Shown: in pieces, positions 6,192 to 14,563 of the stretch
Layout: the number at the start of each line of letters is the position of its first letter
Numbering within the stretch: the first letter of the stretch is position 1
From: Vibrio sp. UBA2441
GTDB lineage: Bacteria; Pseudomonadota; Gammaproteobacteria; Enterobacterales; Vibrionaceae
Length of the DNA stretch: 41,228 nt
Assembly: GCA_002342685.1 (NCBI GenBank)
Contig: DDQN01000034.1
Span: 1-41,228 of the forward strand
Reading direction: 5' to 3'
Program-made: the position numbers and the translations under genes
The notes under the pieces: model-generated
Seen by the model: only the letters and a program-made list of their open reading frames with translations
What the model was told of the DNA's origin: nothing
Databases searched by the model: none

Positions 6192-8546
6192 CTACCTGTT
6201 CTCAAATCTATTGTAGTCCAGCAAACCAAATTCGATAGGTTGATCTTGTTGATACCATGCAGAAATACGATCGCTTAACTCCCAAAACTGAGGGGAGCTT
6301 CTTCGGATAGCAAATCGATTCAATAACTTAATATAATCTTGTTCAATTTGTACTGACTTTAATTGGCTGTAAAATTGTTGAATTTCATCTTCATTAAGTT
6401 GCCAGAAGACAGCAGGGTAACTGCCTATAACCCCACGAACTAAGGTTAAATCGTCTTGTTCCGGTAATCGGTTTGCCTCTTCATTGAACAGACTGGAGAT
6501 ATTTTTGTGTGCATTGTTCCTAAGCAGAGTAAAAAGTTGTTGTTTTCCTGTATTGGTGGTCACCATCATCATGCTAATTTGAGGGATGGAGTTTTCGGAA
6601 AAACCTTTCAACTTATCTATTTTTCTTAATATGGCTTCATTTTCAGGTTTTAACCCCGTATTAATAATGGCGTATCGGTCAGTCAATACAGGTTTATATT
6701 GTTGCTTTAACATACTAAATAGCTCTTCTTTTGGCGATTCAGTAACATAATGCATACCTGTTGGCTGGCTAAAAGGTTTGACATTACGGTGTAGAAAGTG
6801 GTTAAAAGAAGGGCTTTGGTCCTGATACCAAGAGCTCAATTCTTTATGACGGACATCATTGGGCAACAAGTTTAGAAAATGACTTTCTCCTTCCAGGCGA
6901 AGAAAATCCATGTACATACGTGTCACTAATTGATGGCCGAAGTTCCCGTAAACATCAAAGCCTGCCACTAACAGATAATGAATGCGTTCCAGCATGGCAT
7001 AATCAATGACCCATGCAGTCTTTGGATTCTCCCCAACTAGCCCTTTGACGACAGAAGCACTATCAAAATGACGGAATATGGTTAAGGCGGCATTTTGATT
7101 TTTACCTGCTCCGGTCCAAAGTACATCGGTGGTTAACCGAGCACCACTAGCAAACCATTTATTGGTAAATTCAGACTTTGCCTGAAGATAACGAGCTTGC
7201 TGGTTCGAATAAGAAATCCAATTGACCAGTGGCTCCGCATTGCTTTCTTTTTCGGCCGGCAACTTCAGATTGTTAGCTTGTTGGTGGTAAAATTGGTTAA
7301 TCTCAGGGATATCTGCAGATTCAGGGTCCAAGAAAAAGACCCAAAAGCGGTCATTAATAACATTTAGCGCGAGTTGACCGCGACATACTGGTCCTTTAAT
7401 GAAGGCCATTATGGTGTTTTGTGCACCATCTAACAAAAACTGGAAGCGTGCTTTTACTGGAAGATCGCTAAAAGCAGTCATAGGATTAGCGGCGACGTTA
7501 GATTGATAACTGGGCAGTGTTGGCACTTCGTAATTAGCTTGAATAAACCATTGGCTCCAGTTTCCCATCCTCTGATCGTTTAGCGCGTAAGGCATATGTG
7601 TTTTATCGACAATAGCACCCAGTTCTGGAAGTAGGCGATAATAAACTCGATCAACACCCGGGTCGTCATACGGTCGTCTTGTTGCAATGCGTTTTACAGG
7701 TTTCCCTGGTGGTGTTGACGAACGTATAAGATTAAAAAATCTTGGCTCATTGTCGAGGTTAGAAAAATAAAGGTGGAATAGGTAAACGTGTTCGTAAAGG
7801 TATCTGGCGGAGAGCTGAGTTTTTAAATCGTTTTGATTTAAAAAAGTTTCCCACTTAGCAATTTGCTTTTGTTCATCCGATGAGATTGGTTTTTGCGACG
7901 ACATAATTGCGCCTTGTTCAAGCCAATTGACGAGTGTGTTGTATTCGACGTTAGCGAGATTAGGCATACCGTAAGGCATTCCCCAATTAGGATAATCTGA
8001 CTCGTATTGCGCGTGTTCTTCAACGGTTGGACATTGCTCATCGCGATATAATGAAAAGTCAAAATCTTCAAGCTGATCTTGTTGTGGTAATGGATGCTTC
8101 TCTTTTTGCATCAACATTTTTGCCATTAAGCCAGCATCTAGGTTGGCAGTTTCGTTTTGAGTTCTTTCATTTAAGACAGGGTGGAAATCAAACGCTCGCC
8201 ATTGCTCTGTTGTTTGAGCATCTTCGAAGAGGCGGGTAGGAGCCGAGGCGATGAGGCGAGTTCCTTGATAGACTGTGTTTTTGCTGCCACCACGATCTAT
8301 ACCTTCAACGGAAGACATTTTTAATTGGCAAGGAGCATCATAACAGGCGTGGCAGACGACACATCGATTGTCTATGACTGGCTTAACATTGGCTAGATAA
8401 TGTTGAGCCAGTGCTGAGTCATAAGGGGCTTGTCTTTCTATAACGGTTTCATCACCAAATAGACTGTCGTAGTTTATTCCAGCGTAAGTTGCACACCCTG
8501 AAAAAAAAATGACCGCTAGAACTGCGAGAAATCGGCGAAATATCAT
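6192..8546 (-). CDS. cti: Fatty acid cis/trans isomerase (Cti), lipoprotein with c-type haem motif
   Basis: Periplasmic enzyme that converts cis-unsaturated membrane fatty acyl chains to trans, stiffening the membrane under solvent, heat or osmotic stress. The 784 residues match the Cti family. The N terminus is a signal peptide ending FFSGC, so Cys18 may be lipidated. A haem c attachment motif CVVCH is at 62-66, as in Pseudomonas Cti, followed by two more cysteines (HACYDAPC). The remainder is a large soluble domain with no membrane segment. It stands alone: a chemoreceptor lies upstream on the same strand behind its own terminator. Regulation is usually at enzyme access rather than transcription, and nothing obvious is seen in the promoter. 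Lipidation is inferred from the motif only. Confidence 0.92.
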   Translation of the reverse strand: MIFRRFLAVLAVIFFSGCATYAGINYDSLFGDETVIERQAPYDSALAQHYLANVKPVIDNRCVVCHACYDAPCQLKMSSVEGIDRGGSKNTVYQGTRLIASAPTRLFEDAQTTEQWRAFDFHPVLNERTQNETANLDAGLMAKMLMQKEKHPLPQQDQLEDFDFSLYRDEQCPTVEEHAQYESDYPNWGMPYGMPNLANVEYNTLVNWLEQGAIMSSQKPISSDEQKQIAKWETFLNQNDLKTQLSARYLYEHVYLFHLYFSNLDNEPRFFNLIRSSTPPGKPVKRIATRRPYDDPGVDRVYYRLLPELGAIVDKTHMPYALNDQRMGNWSQWFIQANYEVPTLPSYQSNVAANPMTAFSDLPVKARFQFLLDGAQNTIMAFIKGPVCRGQLALNVINDRFWVFFLDPESADIPEINQFYHQQANNLKLPAEKESNAEPLVNWISYSNQQARYLQAKSEFTNKWFASGARLTTDVLWTGAGKNQNAALTIFRHFDSASVVKGLVGENPKTAWVIDYAMLERIHYLLVAGFDVYGNFGHQLVTRMYMDFLRLEGESHFLNLLPNDVRHKELSSWYQDQSPSFNHFLHRNVKPFSQPTGMHYVTESPKEELFSMLKQQYKPVLTDRYAIINTGLKPENEAILRKIDKLKGFSENSIPQISMMMVTTNTGKQQLFTLLRNNAHKNISSLFNEEANRLPEQDDLTLVRGVIGSYPAVFWQLNEDEIQQFYSQLKSVQIEQDYIKLLNRFAIRRSSPQFWELSDRISAWYQQDQPIEFGLLDYNRFENR

Positions 8547-8583
8547 TCAGTTACCGTTATATTGATTATAATAATTTGTATTA

Positions 8584-8607
8584 TATACCCAAGTAACTTG
8601 AAGATGC
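8584..8607 (+). repeat. Half copy of a Vibrio-type palindromic intergenic repeat
   Basis: The segment starting TATACCCAAGTAAC and ending GAAGATGC matches, at 20 of 24 positions, the outer arm of the full palindromic element at 34355-34412. Only one arm is present here; no return arm is found in the next 100 bases. It lies between the cti start and the chemoreceptor terminator. Confidence 0.6.
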
Positions 8608-8730
8608 TTGTTTAGGGAGAATTAATTGGCTTCTGATCAAGGCATTGATTTGAAGGGACTGTTTAGAATTGAATTCGTTATGACTGAACATAAAGAAGGT
8701 ACAGTAGTAAATTTGAGGTGCTTTATATAA

Positions 8731-8760
8731 AGAAAAGGGCTTATCTCTAAAGGTAAGCCC
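8731..8760 (-). terminator. Intrinsic terminator of the chemoreceptor gene
   Basis: GGGCTTA (8737-8743) and TAAGCCC (8754-8760) form a stem; on the minus strand it is followed by TTTTCTTT. It lies 19 bases past the stop. Confidence 0.85.
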
Positions 8761-8778
8761 TGTTTTGTACGAAAAAAG

Positions 8779-10218
8779 TTAGGTGCGGTAATCTTTTAGT
8801 ACGACATTTAGGTTTCTAGATGCATCTGATAACTCTGCTACGCCTCGGGCAGAACTTTCAGCAACATTTTTTATCGCATCTGACTGTGTCCGAATATCGC
8901 TTAGTTCACTGGCGATATCGTTAGCGACAGCACTTTGTTCGTCGGCAGAGGTTGAAATTTGAATGCTCATATTCATAACAGATTTTGCAGATTCCGCTAT
9001 GGATTCCACATCGTTACCAATTTCAGATATTAACTCACTACTGGTCTGCGCCTGCTTAACAGTATCTTGCGTTTTCGAAGCGATAATCGTTGTCTCACTC
9101 TGCAGTTTTTCGATCATAGCCTGAATTTCGACAGTTGCTTCCTGAGTTCGACTTGCAAGGGTACGCACTTCGTCGGCAACAACGGCAAACCCTCTTCCTT
9201 GTTCGCCCGCACGGGCCGCCTCTATTGCAGCATTAAGTGCTAATAGGTTGGTCTGCTCTGAAATTGCATTGATAGTGGTGACGACATCATTTATCTGAGT
9301 GGTATTTTCAGTTAATGTCGTTACCGAATCAGACGTTTGAGCAATGTATTGCGATAACTGGTCAATTTCGGTTATTGCATTGTGAACTCTGTTTTGACTT
9401 GCCTGAACATATTTGGCGTCGTTCTCAGAGTGCTCGGCGGCTTGTTGAGCAACATTAGAGACTTCTTGGGCTGATGCGGTCATCTCTTCCATTGCTGTTG
9501 CTACAGAATCAAGTGAATTATGCTGAGAATTAATTTGCTGTTCACTTTGCTTCGCTTCAACCTCAAAAGAGTTTGCGGTTCCCTCTAATGTTGTCGAGCT
9601 ATCTTTCACAACGACAACAAGTTTGGTTAGTGTATCCATCGCTTCATCTAGTGCACAGCCAATGGTACCAAATTCATCGCGTCCTGGATGGAACCCAAGC
9701 CGTGAAGTCAGATCACCTTCTGCAATTTTGAGTGTTGTTTGCCATAAGGTATAAAGGGCACCTCCGATAAAGGTGCTTACCCAATAACTGAATATGATAA
9801 AGGGAATGGTCCAGAGATAGGTAAGAAATAAGCTGGTAAGCGCATCGCTTTTAGCTTGTTTTTCTAGTGAGCCGACGTTCTCTGTCAGTGAAGCAAATTG
9901 ACCGTTGTTTAGTCGAACAACAGCGGTAACACTTTGATCATTGCGAGTTGTTTCATCAGACGAGCTGGATACAGATATGCCTAATTGCGACAGTTTGTCC
10001 ATAGAGTCAAATTGAACTGAGCTTCTCACGAAACTCTGTAGCTTGGCTTCTGTAACCTGAATCGATTGACTTTCGATGCTATCAATAGAGTCACTGTATC
10101 TATTGAGGGCTGTAGTAGTAAGGGCAAATAGAAATAGGGCAAACAGAACCCAAAATTTATCATTGATAGACATTTTAATAAAAACCTTATCAATGGTTCT
10201 AAAGTTAATCTGCTTCAT
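8779..10218 (-). CDS. Methyl-accepting chemotaxis protein
   Basis: Transmembrane chemoreceptor, 479 residues from the ATG at 10218, chosen because GGAG lies five bases upstream; an upstream in-frame ATG at 10263 has no ribosome site. Layout: short cytoplasmic tail, first membrane helix about 22-38, a periplasmic region of only about 90 residues, second membrane stretch about 128-158, HAMP segment, then the long coiled-coil signalling domain with the conserved hairpin tip ISEQTNLLALNAAIEAARAG and GRGFAVVADEVRTLA. It ends VVLKDYRT, with no CheR-docking pentapeptide. The sensor part is small and has no recognisable ligand domain. It would signal to CheA/CheW encoded elsewhere. Ligand unknown. 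Confidence 0.93.
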   Translation of the reverse strand: MKQINFRTIDKVFIKMSINDKFWVLFALFLFALTTTALNRYSDSIDSIESQSIQVTEAKLQSFVRSSVQFDSMDKLSQLGISVSSSSDETTRNDQSVTAVVRLNNGQFASLTENVGSLEKQAKSDALTSLFLTYLWTIPFIIFSYWVSTFIGGALYTLWQTTLKIAEGDLTSRLGFHPGRDEFGTIGCALDEAMDTLTKLVVVVKDSSTTLEGTANSFEVEAKQSEQQINSQHNSLDSVATAMEEMTASAQEVSNVAQQAAEHSENDAKYVQASQNRVHNAITEIDQLSQYIAQTSDSVTTLTENTTQINDVVTTINAISEQTNLLALNAAIEAARAGEQGRGFAVVADEVRTLASRTQEATVEIQAMIEKLQSETTIIASKTQDTVKQAQTSSELISEIGNDVESIAESAKSVMNMSIQISTSADEQSAVANDIASELSDIRTQSDAIKNVAESSARGVAELSDASRNLNVVLKDYRT

Positions 10219-10549
10219 GATGGCTCCAACGTTATCATGTTTCTGTAACAATACATTACTCATTTTAGATTAAAAACTTAGTAACTCATCTCATTTATTT
10301 GAAATTTGATCCTAAAATTAGTGTAAAGATGCTAGGGCAATCGGTTTATCAACACAAGAAGTTATTAGAATGTTAACTCAATTAAGTGAGCTTTAAAAAA
10401 AAGCAACTGCGATAGGGTTGTTTATTGTGTTTTTTGTTATATCTTATAGCTTTAAATTATAGTGGTGCTTTGCAAATTGTCATATAAAAAAGGTCTACTC
10501 GTTAGAGGTGAAATTTGAAACCACTAGAGTAATAAAAAAAGGAATGTTT
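10219..10549. other. Non-coding gap between chemoreceptor and small ORF
   Basis: AT-rich stretch holding the divergent promoters of the chemoreceptor and of the small ORF/acpH side. An A run at 10395-10402 is present; I see no convincing hairpin, operator or coding frame here. Confidence 0.4.
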
Positions 10550-10672
10550 ATGAGCGAACAATGGAAAGACAGTGACAGCTTGGAGCTGCTTGATGCTCTC
10601 GAAATCGGATTCGAATTATCTGATTATGAAATAAAAACTGGAACACTGGATGAAGAACCTGAAAACCACTAA
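10550..10672 (+). CDS. Possible small acidic protein, 40 residues
   Basis: ORF of 40 codons beginning MSEQWKDSDSLELLDALEIG and ending TLDEEPENH. AAAAAAAGGA lies just before the ATG as a plausible ribosome site. The product is strongly acidic with one amphipathic stretch, no cysteine and no signal peptide. It ends 36 bases before acpH on the same strand and could be cotranscribed with it. A reading frame on the opposite strand covers part of the same DNA but is a shadow of acpH. Function unknown; translation needs proof. Confidence 0.45.
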   Translation: MSEQWKDSDSLELLDALEIGFELSDYEIKTGTLDEEPENH

Positions 10673-10708
10673 ATGGTTTGATCTTGGGGCAAGTAGATAG
10701 AGTAAAGT

Positions 10709-11281
10709 ATGAATTTCCTTGCCCACATTCATATTGCAGATCATTGCCAAAGTAATATTTTAGGCAATTTTTTAGGCGACTTTGTAAAAGGTAATCCTGA
10801 TGGATTGTACAGCGCCGAAATTGTGCAGGGTATACGTCTACATCGATTTGTTGATAGCTATACCGATAATCATGCGGTGATGAAAGAAGCGAAAACCTTA
10901 TTTTCTCCCAAGACAAGAAGGTTTGCGCCGATAGCATTGGATGTATTTTGGGATCATTGCCTCGCGTCTCAATGGCAGCAGTTTTGTACACAACCGCTAG
11001 AGGCTTTTTGCCTTCAGGCCGAACCTCACAGCCTGCCAACCGATGTTGAGTTGCCCGAGCGTTATCGTAAAGTAATACAGTCTATGTGGCGTGGCAGGTG
11101 GTTAGAATCGTATTCAGAGATGGACAATATTCAATTCGCGTTGGAAAAAATGTCCACAAGAAGCATGAGAATGACGCCATTAGCAGACTGTTATGATGAT
11201 TTAGAGCAGCATTACGACACGTTCAGGGAATTGTTTTTAATCCTCTACCCTGATGTCCTTAGACAATCCAGTCAGTTTTGA
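10709..11281 (+). CDS. acpH: Acyl carrier protein phosphodiesterase (AcpH)
   Basis: Removes the 4'-phosphopantetheine arm from acyl carrier protein, giving apo-ACP; a cytoplasmic manganese-dependent enzyme of the HD-like fold. The 190 residues compare with 193 in E. coli. The N-terminal MNFLAHIHIA, GNFLGDFVKG (19-28, with Asp24), RLHRFVDSYTD (43-53) and DVFWDH (78-83) are family hallmarks and supply the Asp/His residues expected to bind metal. It lies 36 bases before an RhlE-type helicase on the same strand, so the two may be cotranscribed. No strong ribosome site is visible. Identification is firm. Confidence 0.93.
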   Translation: MNFLAHIHIADHCQSNILGNFLGDFVKGNPDGLYSAEIVQGIRLHRFVDSYTDNHAVMKEAKTLFSPKTRRFAPIALDVFWDHCLASQWQQFCTQPLEAFCLQAEPHSLPTDVELPERYRKVIQSMWRGRWLESYSEMDNIQFALEKMSTRSMRMTPLADCYDDLEQHYDTFRELFLILYPDVLRQSSQF

Positions 11282-11317
11282 TACAATCGCCGCCCCAAAC
11301 ACTACTGAGCTTTTTCA

Positions 11318-12586
11318 ATGTCTGATGCTATCTCCTCTTTTGCAAACCTTCCGCTGACTCAATACCTTGTAGACCGTGTTGCAGCGCTTGGTTTTACTGA
11401 GCCAACGCCAATTCAGCAAAAAGCGATACCCCACGTTCTGGATGGTCGGGATTTGCTTGCCGGGGCTCAAACTGGAACGGGAAAAACAGCCGCATTTGGT
11501 CTTCCTATCATTCAAAAACTGGTGGAGCAGCCGCGAAGTAAAGGCAACATCAGCAATGGGATACGTAGTTTGGTGTTGGTGCCGACAAGAGAGTTAGCTC
11601 AGCAAGTATTTGATAGCTTGATTGAATACAGTCAGGGGTTGGAGTTAAACATCGTTGTGGCTTACGGTGGCACGAGTTTAAATGTTCAGCGAGAAAACCT
11701 TAAACAAGGCGCCGATATTCTTGTCGCAACACCAGGCCGTCTGTTAGATCATGCTTATACAAAAACAATTAATTTATCGTCAACGCAAACGTTGGTGCTA
11801 GATGAAGCGGACCGTATGCTGGACATGGGATTCTTACCTGATATTCAACGTATCATTAAAAAACTTCCGGAAAAAAGACAGACGCTTCTATTCTCGGCTA
11901 CGTTTGAGCAACGCATTAAAACGCTGGCCTACAAAATTATGCTTGACCCAATCGAGGAACAGGTGACACCGAGTAACTCTACGGTAGACTCGGTTACTCA
12001 GATGGTTTATCCGGTAGATAAAAAAAGAAAAAGTGAATTACTGGCGTATCTGATTGGCTCGCGAAACTGGCAGCAAACATTAGTGTTTACGAAGACTAAA
12101 CAGGGATCCGATGCTTTAGTTAAAGAGTTAAAACTGGATGGGATAAAAGCCGCTTCGATTAATGGTGATAAAAGTCAGGGCGCGAGGCAAAAAGCGTTGG
12201 ATGATTTTAAGTCTGGAAAAATTCGAGCGTTAATAGCTACAGATGTGGCTGCAAGAGGAATTGATATTCAGCAATTAGAGGCGGTTATTAATTATGACTT
12301 GCCTTATAAAGCCGAGGATTATATTCACCGTATTGGACGTACAGGACGCGCGGGTCATACAGGAATAGCGGTCTCTTTAATGAGTAGAGATGAAGAATAT
12401 TTGCTGACAGCGGTCGAAAACTTACTCGATCAAAAATTACCACAGGAATGGTTGCAAGGGTTTGAGCCAAGTCTGTTTGAACCTAAAGAAGATGAGCGGT
12501 CAATGAAAAAACAGAGCCGCTCAGCGGAAAAACGCAAGATGAAAGCGAAACTAAATATCCATCAACATCGTGGTAAGCGACGTTAA
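11318..12586 (+). CDS. rhlE: DEAD-box ATP-dependent RNA helicase, RhlE type (first of three)
   Basis: ATP-dependent RNA helicase of 422 residues. Domain 1: Q motif near 26-34 (FTEPTPIQ), AQTGTGKT at 50-57, PTRELAQQ, a GG motif, TPGRLLD, DEAD in VLDEADRMLDMGF and SAT. Domain 2: the ARGIDIQ region and HRIGRTGRAG. The C-terminal tail of about 40 residues is very basic (KKQSRSAEKRKMKAKLN), typical of RhlE proteins that act on ribosome or mRNA substrates. It lies close behind acpH and is convergent with the tetR gene, only five bases apart. No intrinsic terminator is seen in that gap. The symbol is by family resemblance; another RhlE-like gene is at 23825. Confidence 0.9.
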   Translation: MSDAISSFANLPLTQYLVDRVAALGFTEPTPIQQKAIPHVLDGRDLLAGAQTGTGKTAAFGLPIIQKLVEQPRSKGNISNGIRSLVLVPTRELAQQVFDSLIEYSQGLELNIVVAYGGTSLNVQRENLKQGADILVATPGRLLDHAYTKTINLSSTQTLVLDEADRMLDMGFLPDIQRIIKKLPEKRQTLLFSATFEQRIKTLAYKIMLDPIEEQVTPSNSTVDSVTQMVYPVDKKRKSELLAYLIGSRNWQQTLVFTKTKQGSDALVKELKLDGIKAASINGDKSQGARQKALDDFKSGKIRALIATDVAARGIDIQQLEAVINYDLPYKAEDYIHRIGRTGRAGHTGIAVSLMSRDEEYLLTAVENLLDQKLPQEWLQGFEPSLFEPKEDERSMKKQSRSAEKRKMKAKLNIHQHRGKRR

Positions 12587-12590
12587 AAAA

Positions 12591-13349
12591 TTAAGACTGA
12601 CAACCGTACCCTTCACTGAACTTACATGCGATAGGTAAGAGCAACTCATCAAGTGATTCAGGCGCTAATACTTCATTTTCAGGAATATGTAATGTTTTGA
12701 CCATGAGCTGGTTAAACAAATTCCAGTGATTATAAAGCGCCTGAGAGGGATCATCAGTTTCATCCGACCAGATTTGATTTAACAAAGGTTTGAAACTGAC
12801 TGCGCCATGACCAAATAGGATCATTTGCCACTTCAACTCGTTTAGCTTAATATTGTAGCCAGTATTTTCTTGATTGTGCCTTTCAACCAGTCCTAACGTG
12901 ATTTCTTCGAACTTACCGCTTTGATCAATGAAGTAGTCAAAAAACTCACCTTCATGTCTTATAGCATCGGCCATAAACTGCATAGGTTGTGGTATCAATA
13001 ATGTATGTGCCAGCAGTTTGGTGGCAAAATGATATAACGAAATGTTGGCTGGCTTATCTATTGGAAATTGTTCTATCAAGCCACTGATATAGCTCATCAT
13101 GTACTCATGTAGGGAGTCACTGATGGCATACCAGATTTGTTCCTTACTACCAAAATGGTGTCGTATCAGGCTGTGGGATACCCCTGCAGTTTCACTGATG
13201 TTTCTTAGTGAGACTTTTTCATAGCCTTTCTGACAAAACATACTACCGGCAACACAAAGAATGTGCATTTTAGTTTCTTCAGCCGTTTGAGCGCAACGCC
13301 GCCCTTGTTTTCTTTCTACCATAACTCGTTTCTCGTATTTGACTCGCAT
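12591..13349 (-). CDS. TetR-family transcriptional regulator of the RND efflux operon
   Basis: Repressor-type protein of up to 252 residues. The TetR helix-turn-helix is at about residues 28-75, with GYEKVSLRNISETAGVSHS and the following LIRHHFGSKEQIWYAI. The larger C-terminal domain is variable and would bind an inducer. Two start codons are possible, 13349 and 13322; both have weak ribosome sites. It diverges from the two-adaptor RND operon, and the shared region has a 13-base perfect inverted repeat placed over both -10 elements, so it probably represses both itself and the pump. Vibrio VexIJK/VmeTUV-type loci are similarly arranged, as I recall. The inducer is unknown. Confidence 0.88.
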   Translation of the reverse strand: MRVKYEKRVMVERKQGRRCAQTAEETKMHILCVAGSMFCQKGYEKVSLRNISETAGVSHSLIRHHFGSKEQIWYAISDSLHEYMMSYISGLIEQFPIDKPANISLYHFATKLLAHTLLIPQPMQFMADAIRHEGEFFDYFIDQSGKFEEITLGLVERHNQENTGYNIKLNELKWQMILFGHGAVSFKPLLNQIWSDETDDPSQALYNHWNLFNQLMVKTLHIPENEVLAPESLDELLLPIACKFSEGYGCQS

Positions 13350-13372
13350 ACTTTACCAGATTTGTGAGAATC

Positions 13373-13438
13373 CAGTATATGTATTTATTGTCCGCTTGTA
13401 AAATATCGGTTGATTTTAGCTTGTTAATACATATACTG
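13373..13438. promoter_or_regulatory. Mirror-image divergent promoters with TetR operator arms
   Basis: CAGTATATGTATT (13373-13385) and AATACATATACTG (13426-13438) are a perfect 13-base inverted repeat with 40 bases between. Each arm contains TATACT. Rightward: TTGATT (13410-13415), 16 bases, TATACT (13432-13437). Leftward, on the minus strand: TTTACA (13402-13397), 17 bases, TATACT (13379-13374). Binding at the two arms would block both promoters at the -10. Confidence 0.65.
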
Positions 13439-13492
13439 CACGAATGTGTAGTAAACAAATACACCTAATTATGAATGATGGGAGACAACAGA

Positions 13493-14563
13493 GTGCAAAA
13501 GTCAGCCTTTGTTAATGTATATAAAATAGCGTTGATCGGTGTCGCAGGACTATTCCTCGCTGGCTGTAATCAAGCGAACTCAGAAGTGAACGAACAGGTA
13601 ATTAAGCCTGTAAAACTTTTTCAGGTACCGAATCTTATCGCTTCAAATCACGACTCGTTTCTGGCAGAAGTGGACGCAGGAGAACGTTCTCAGTTGTCTT
13701 TTCAGGTGCCGGGTGTTGTTGATGCTATTCACGTCCGCGAAGGACAGAATGTTGAGAAGGGTGATACTTTAATCGCTCTGGACTCGAAAGATTATCAACT
13801 TGCAGTAGATGCTGCGCAGGCTCAGTATGACCTAACGGAAACACGCTATAAGCGCGATACTCAATTAATTTCGAAAAAACTCATCAGCGCTGATACGTTT
13901 GACCAGTCAGAAACCGCTTTTAAGGCCGCTGACGCTCATCTAAAAGAAGCTAAAACGGATCTCAGTTATACACAAATTAAAGCGCCTTACAGTGGTATTA
14001 TTTCGCTGAGTTTTGTTAAATCCCATCAATTTGTTGCTGCGAAGCAACCTGTTCTGAATATTATCAACAATGATCAGCTGGATATTGAGATTGCGCTTCC
14101 TGTTCCATACGTAGATAAGGTGGGCATCAGAACGCTACCGCAACGTGAATTTGCCGTGATTTTTGATATTCATAATTCGGTGATCATTCCCGCCAAATTC
14201 AAAGAAATGTCTACTCAACCGAATGCCGACACCAACAGCTATAGTGCCACCGTCGCGCTTATTCGCCCTAAAAAATTAAACATATTGATTGGCATGACAG
14301 GCAAAGTTCTAATTAAAAATGAAAGCGCGTCAAACAGCCTGACCTTACCTGATGACGCCTGGTTAACTAAAGAAGACGGCAAAGGAAAAGTGTGGCGCTT
14401 CTTACCAGAGACTAGCGTGGTGGAGAGTATCGATCTTGAGGTCAATGAGTTTGGTATTGTACAGAGTGGTCTTAATTCAGGCGATATGATCGTTGTTGCA
14501 GGAGCGAAAGACTTGCTTGAAGGGCAGGTGGTTAGAGCTTGGCAAAGAGAAGGTGGAATTTAA
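13493..14563 (+). CDS. RND efflux periplasmic adaptor subunit 1 (lipoprotein)
   Basis: Membrane-fusion (HlyD/AcrA-like) adaptor that links an RND pump to an outer-membrane channel. A GTG start at 13493 is preferred because GGGAG lies eight bases upstream; ATG codons at 13475 and 13478 are in frame. The signal segment YKIALIGVAGLFLAGC gives a lipoprotein cleavage site. Then come the lipoyl half-motifs (GVVDAIHVREGQNVEKGD and YSGIISLSFVKSHQFV) around an alpha-hairpin, and a beta-barrel domain. It is the first gene of a three-gene operon; its stop TAA overlaps the next ATG by one base. No outer-membrane factor is encoded here, so TolC is the likely partner (inference). Confidence 0.92.
   Translation: MQKSAFVNVYKIALIGVAGLFLAGCNQANSEVNEQVIKPVKLFQVPNLIASNHDSFLAEVDAGERSQLSFQVPGVVDAIHVREGQNVEKGDTLIALDSKDYQLAVDAAQAQYDLTETRYKRDTQLISKKLISADTFDQSETAFKAADAHLKEAKTDLSYTQIKAPYSGIISLSFVKSHQFVAAKQPVLNIINNDQLDIEIALPVPYVDKVGIRTLPQREFAVIFDIHNSVIIPAKFKEMSTQPNADTNSYSATVALIRPKKLNILIGMTGKVLIKNESASNSLTLPDDAWLTKEDGKGKVWRFLPETSVVESIDLEVNEFGIVQSGLNSGDMIVVAGAKDLLEGQVVRAWQREGGI

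Noticed and set aside
10548..11039. 163-codon minus-strand frame over acpH
   Set aside because: Lies wholly over acpH and the small plus-strand ORF; sequence has no protein-like features and acpH is certain.
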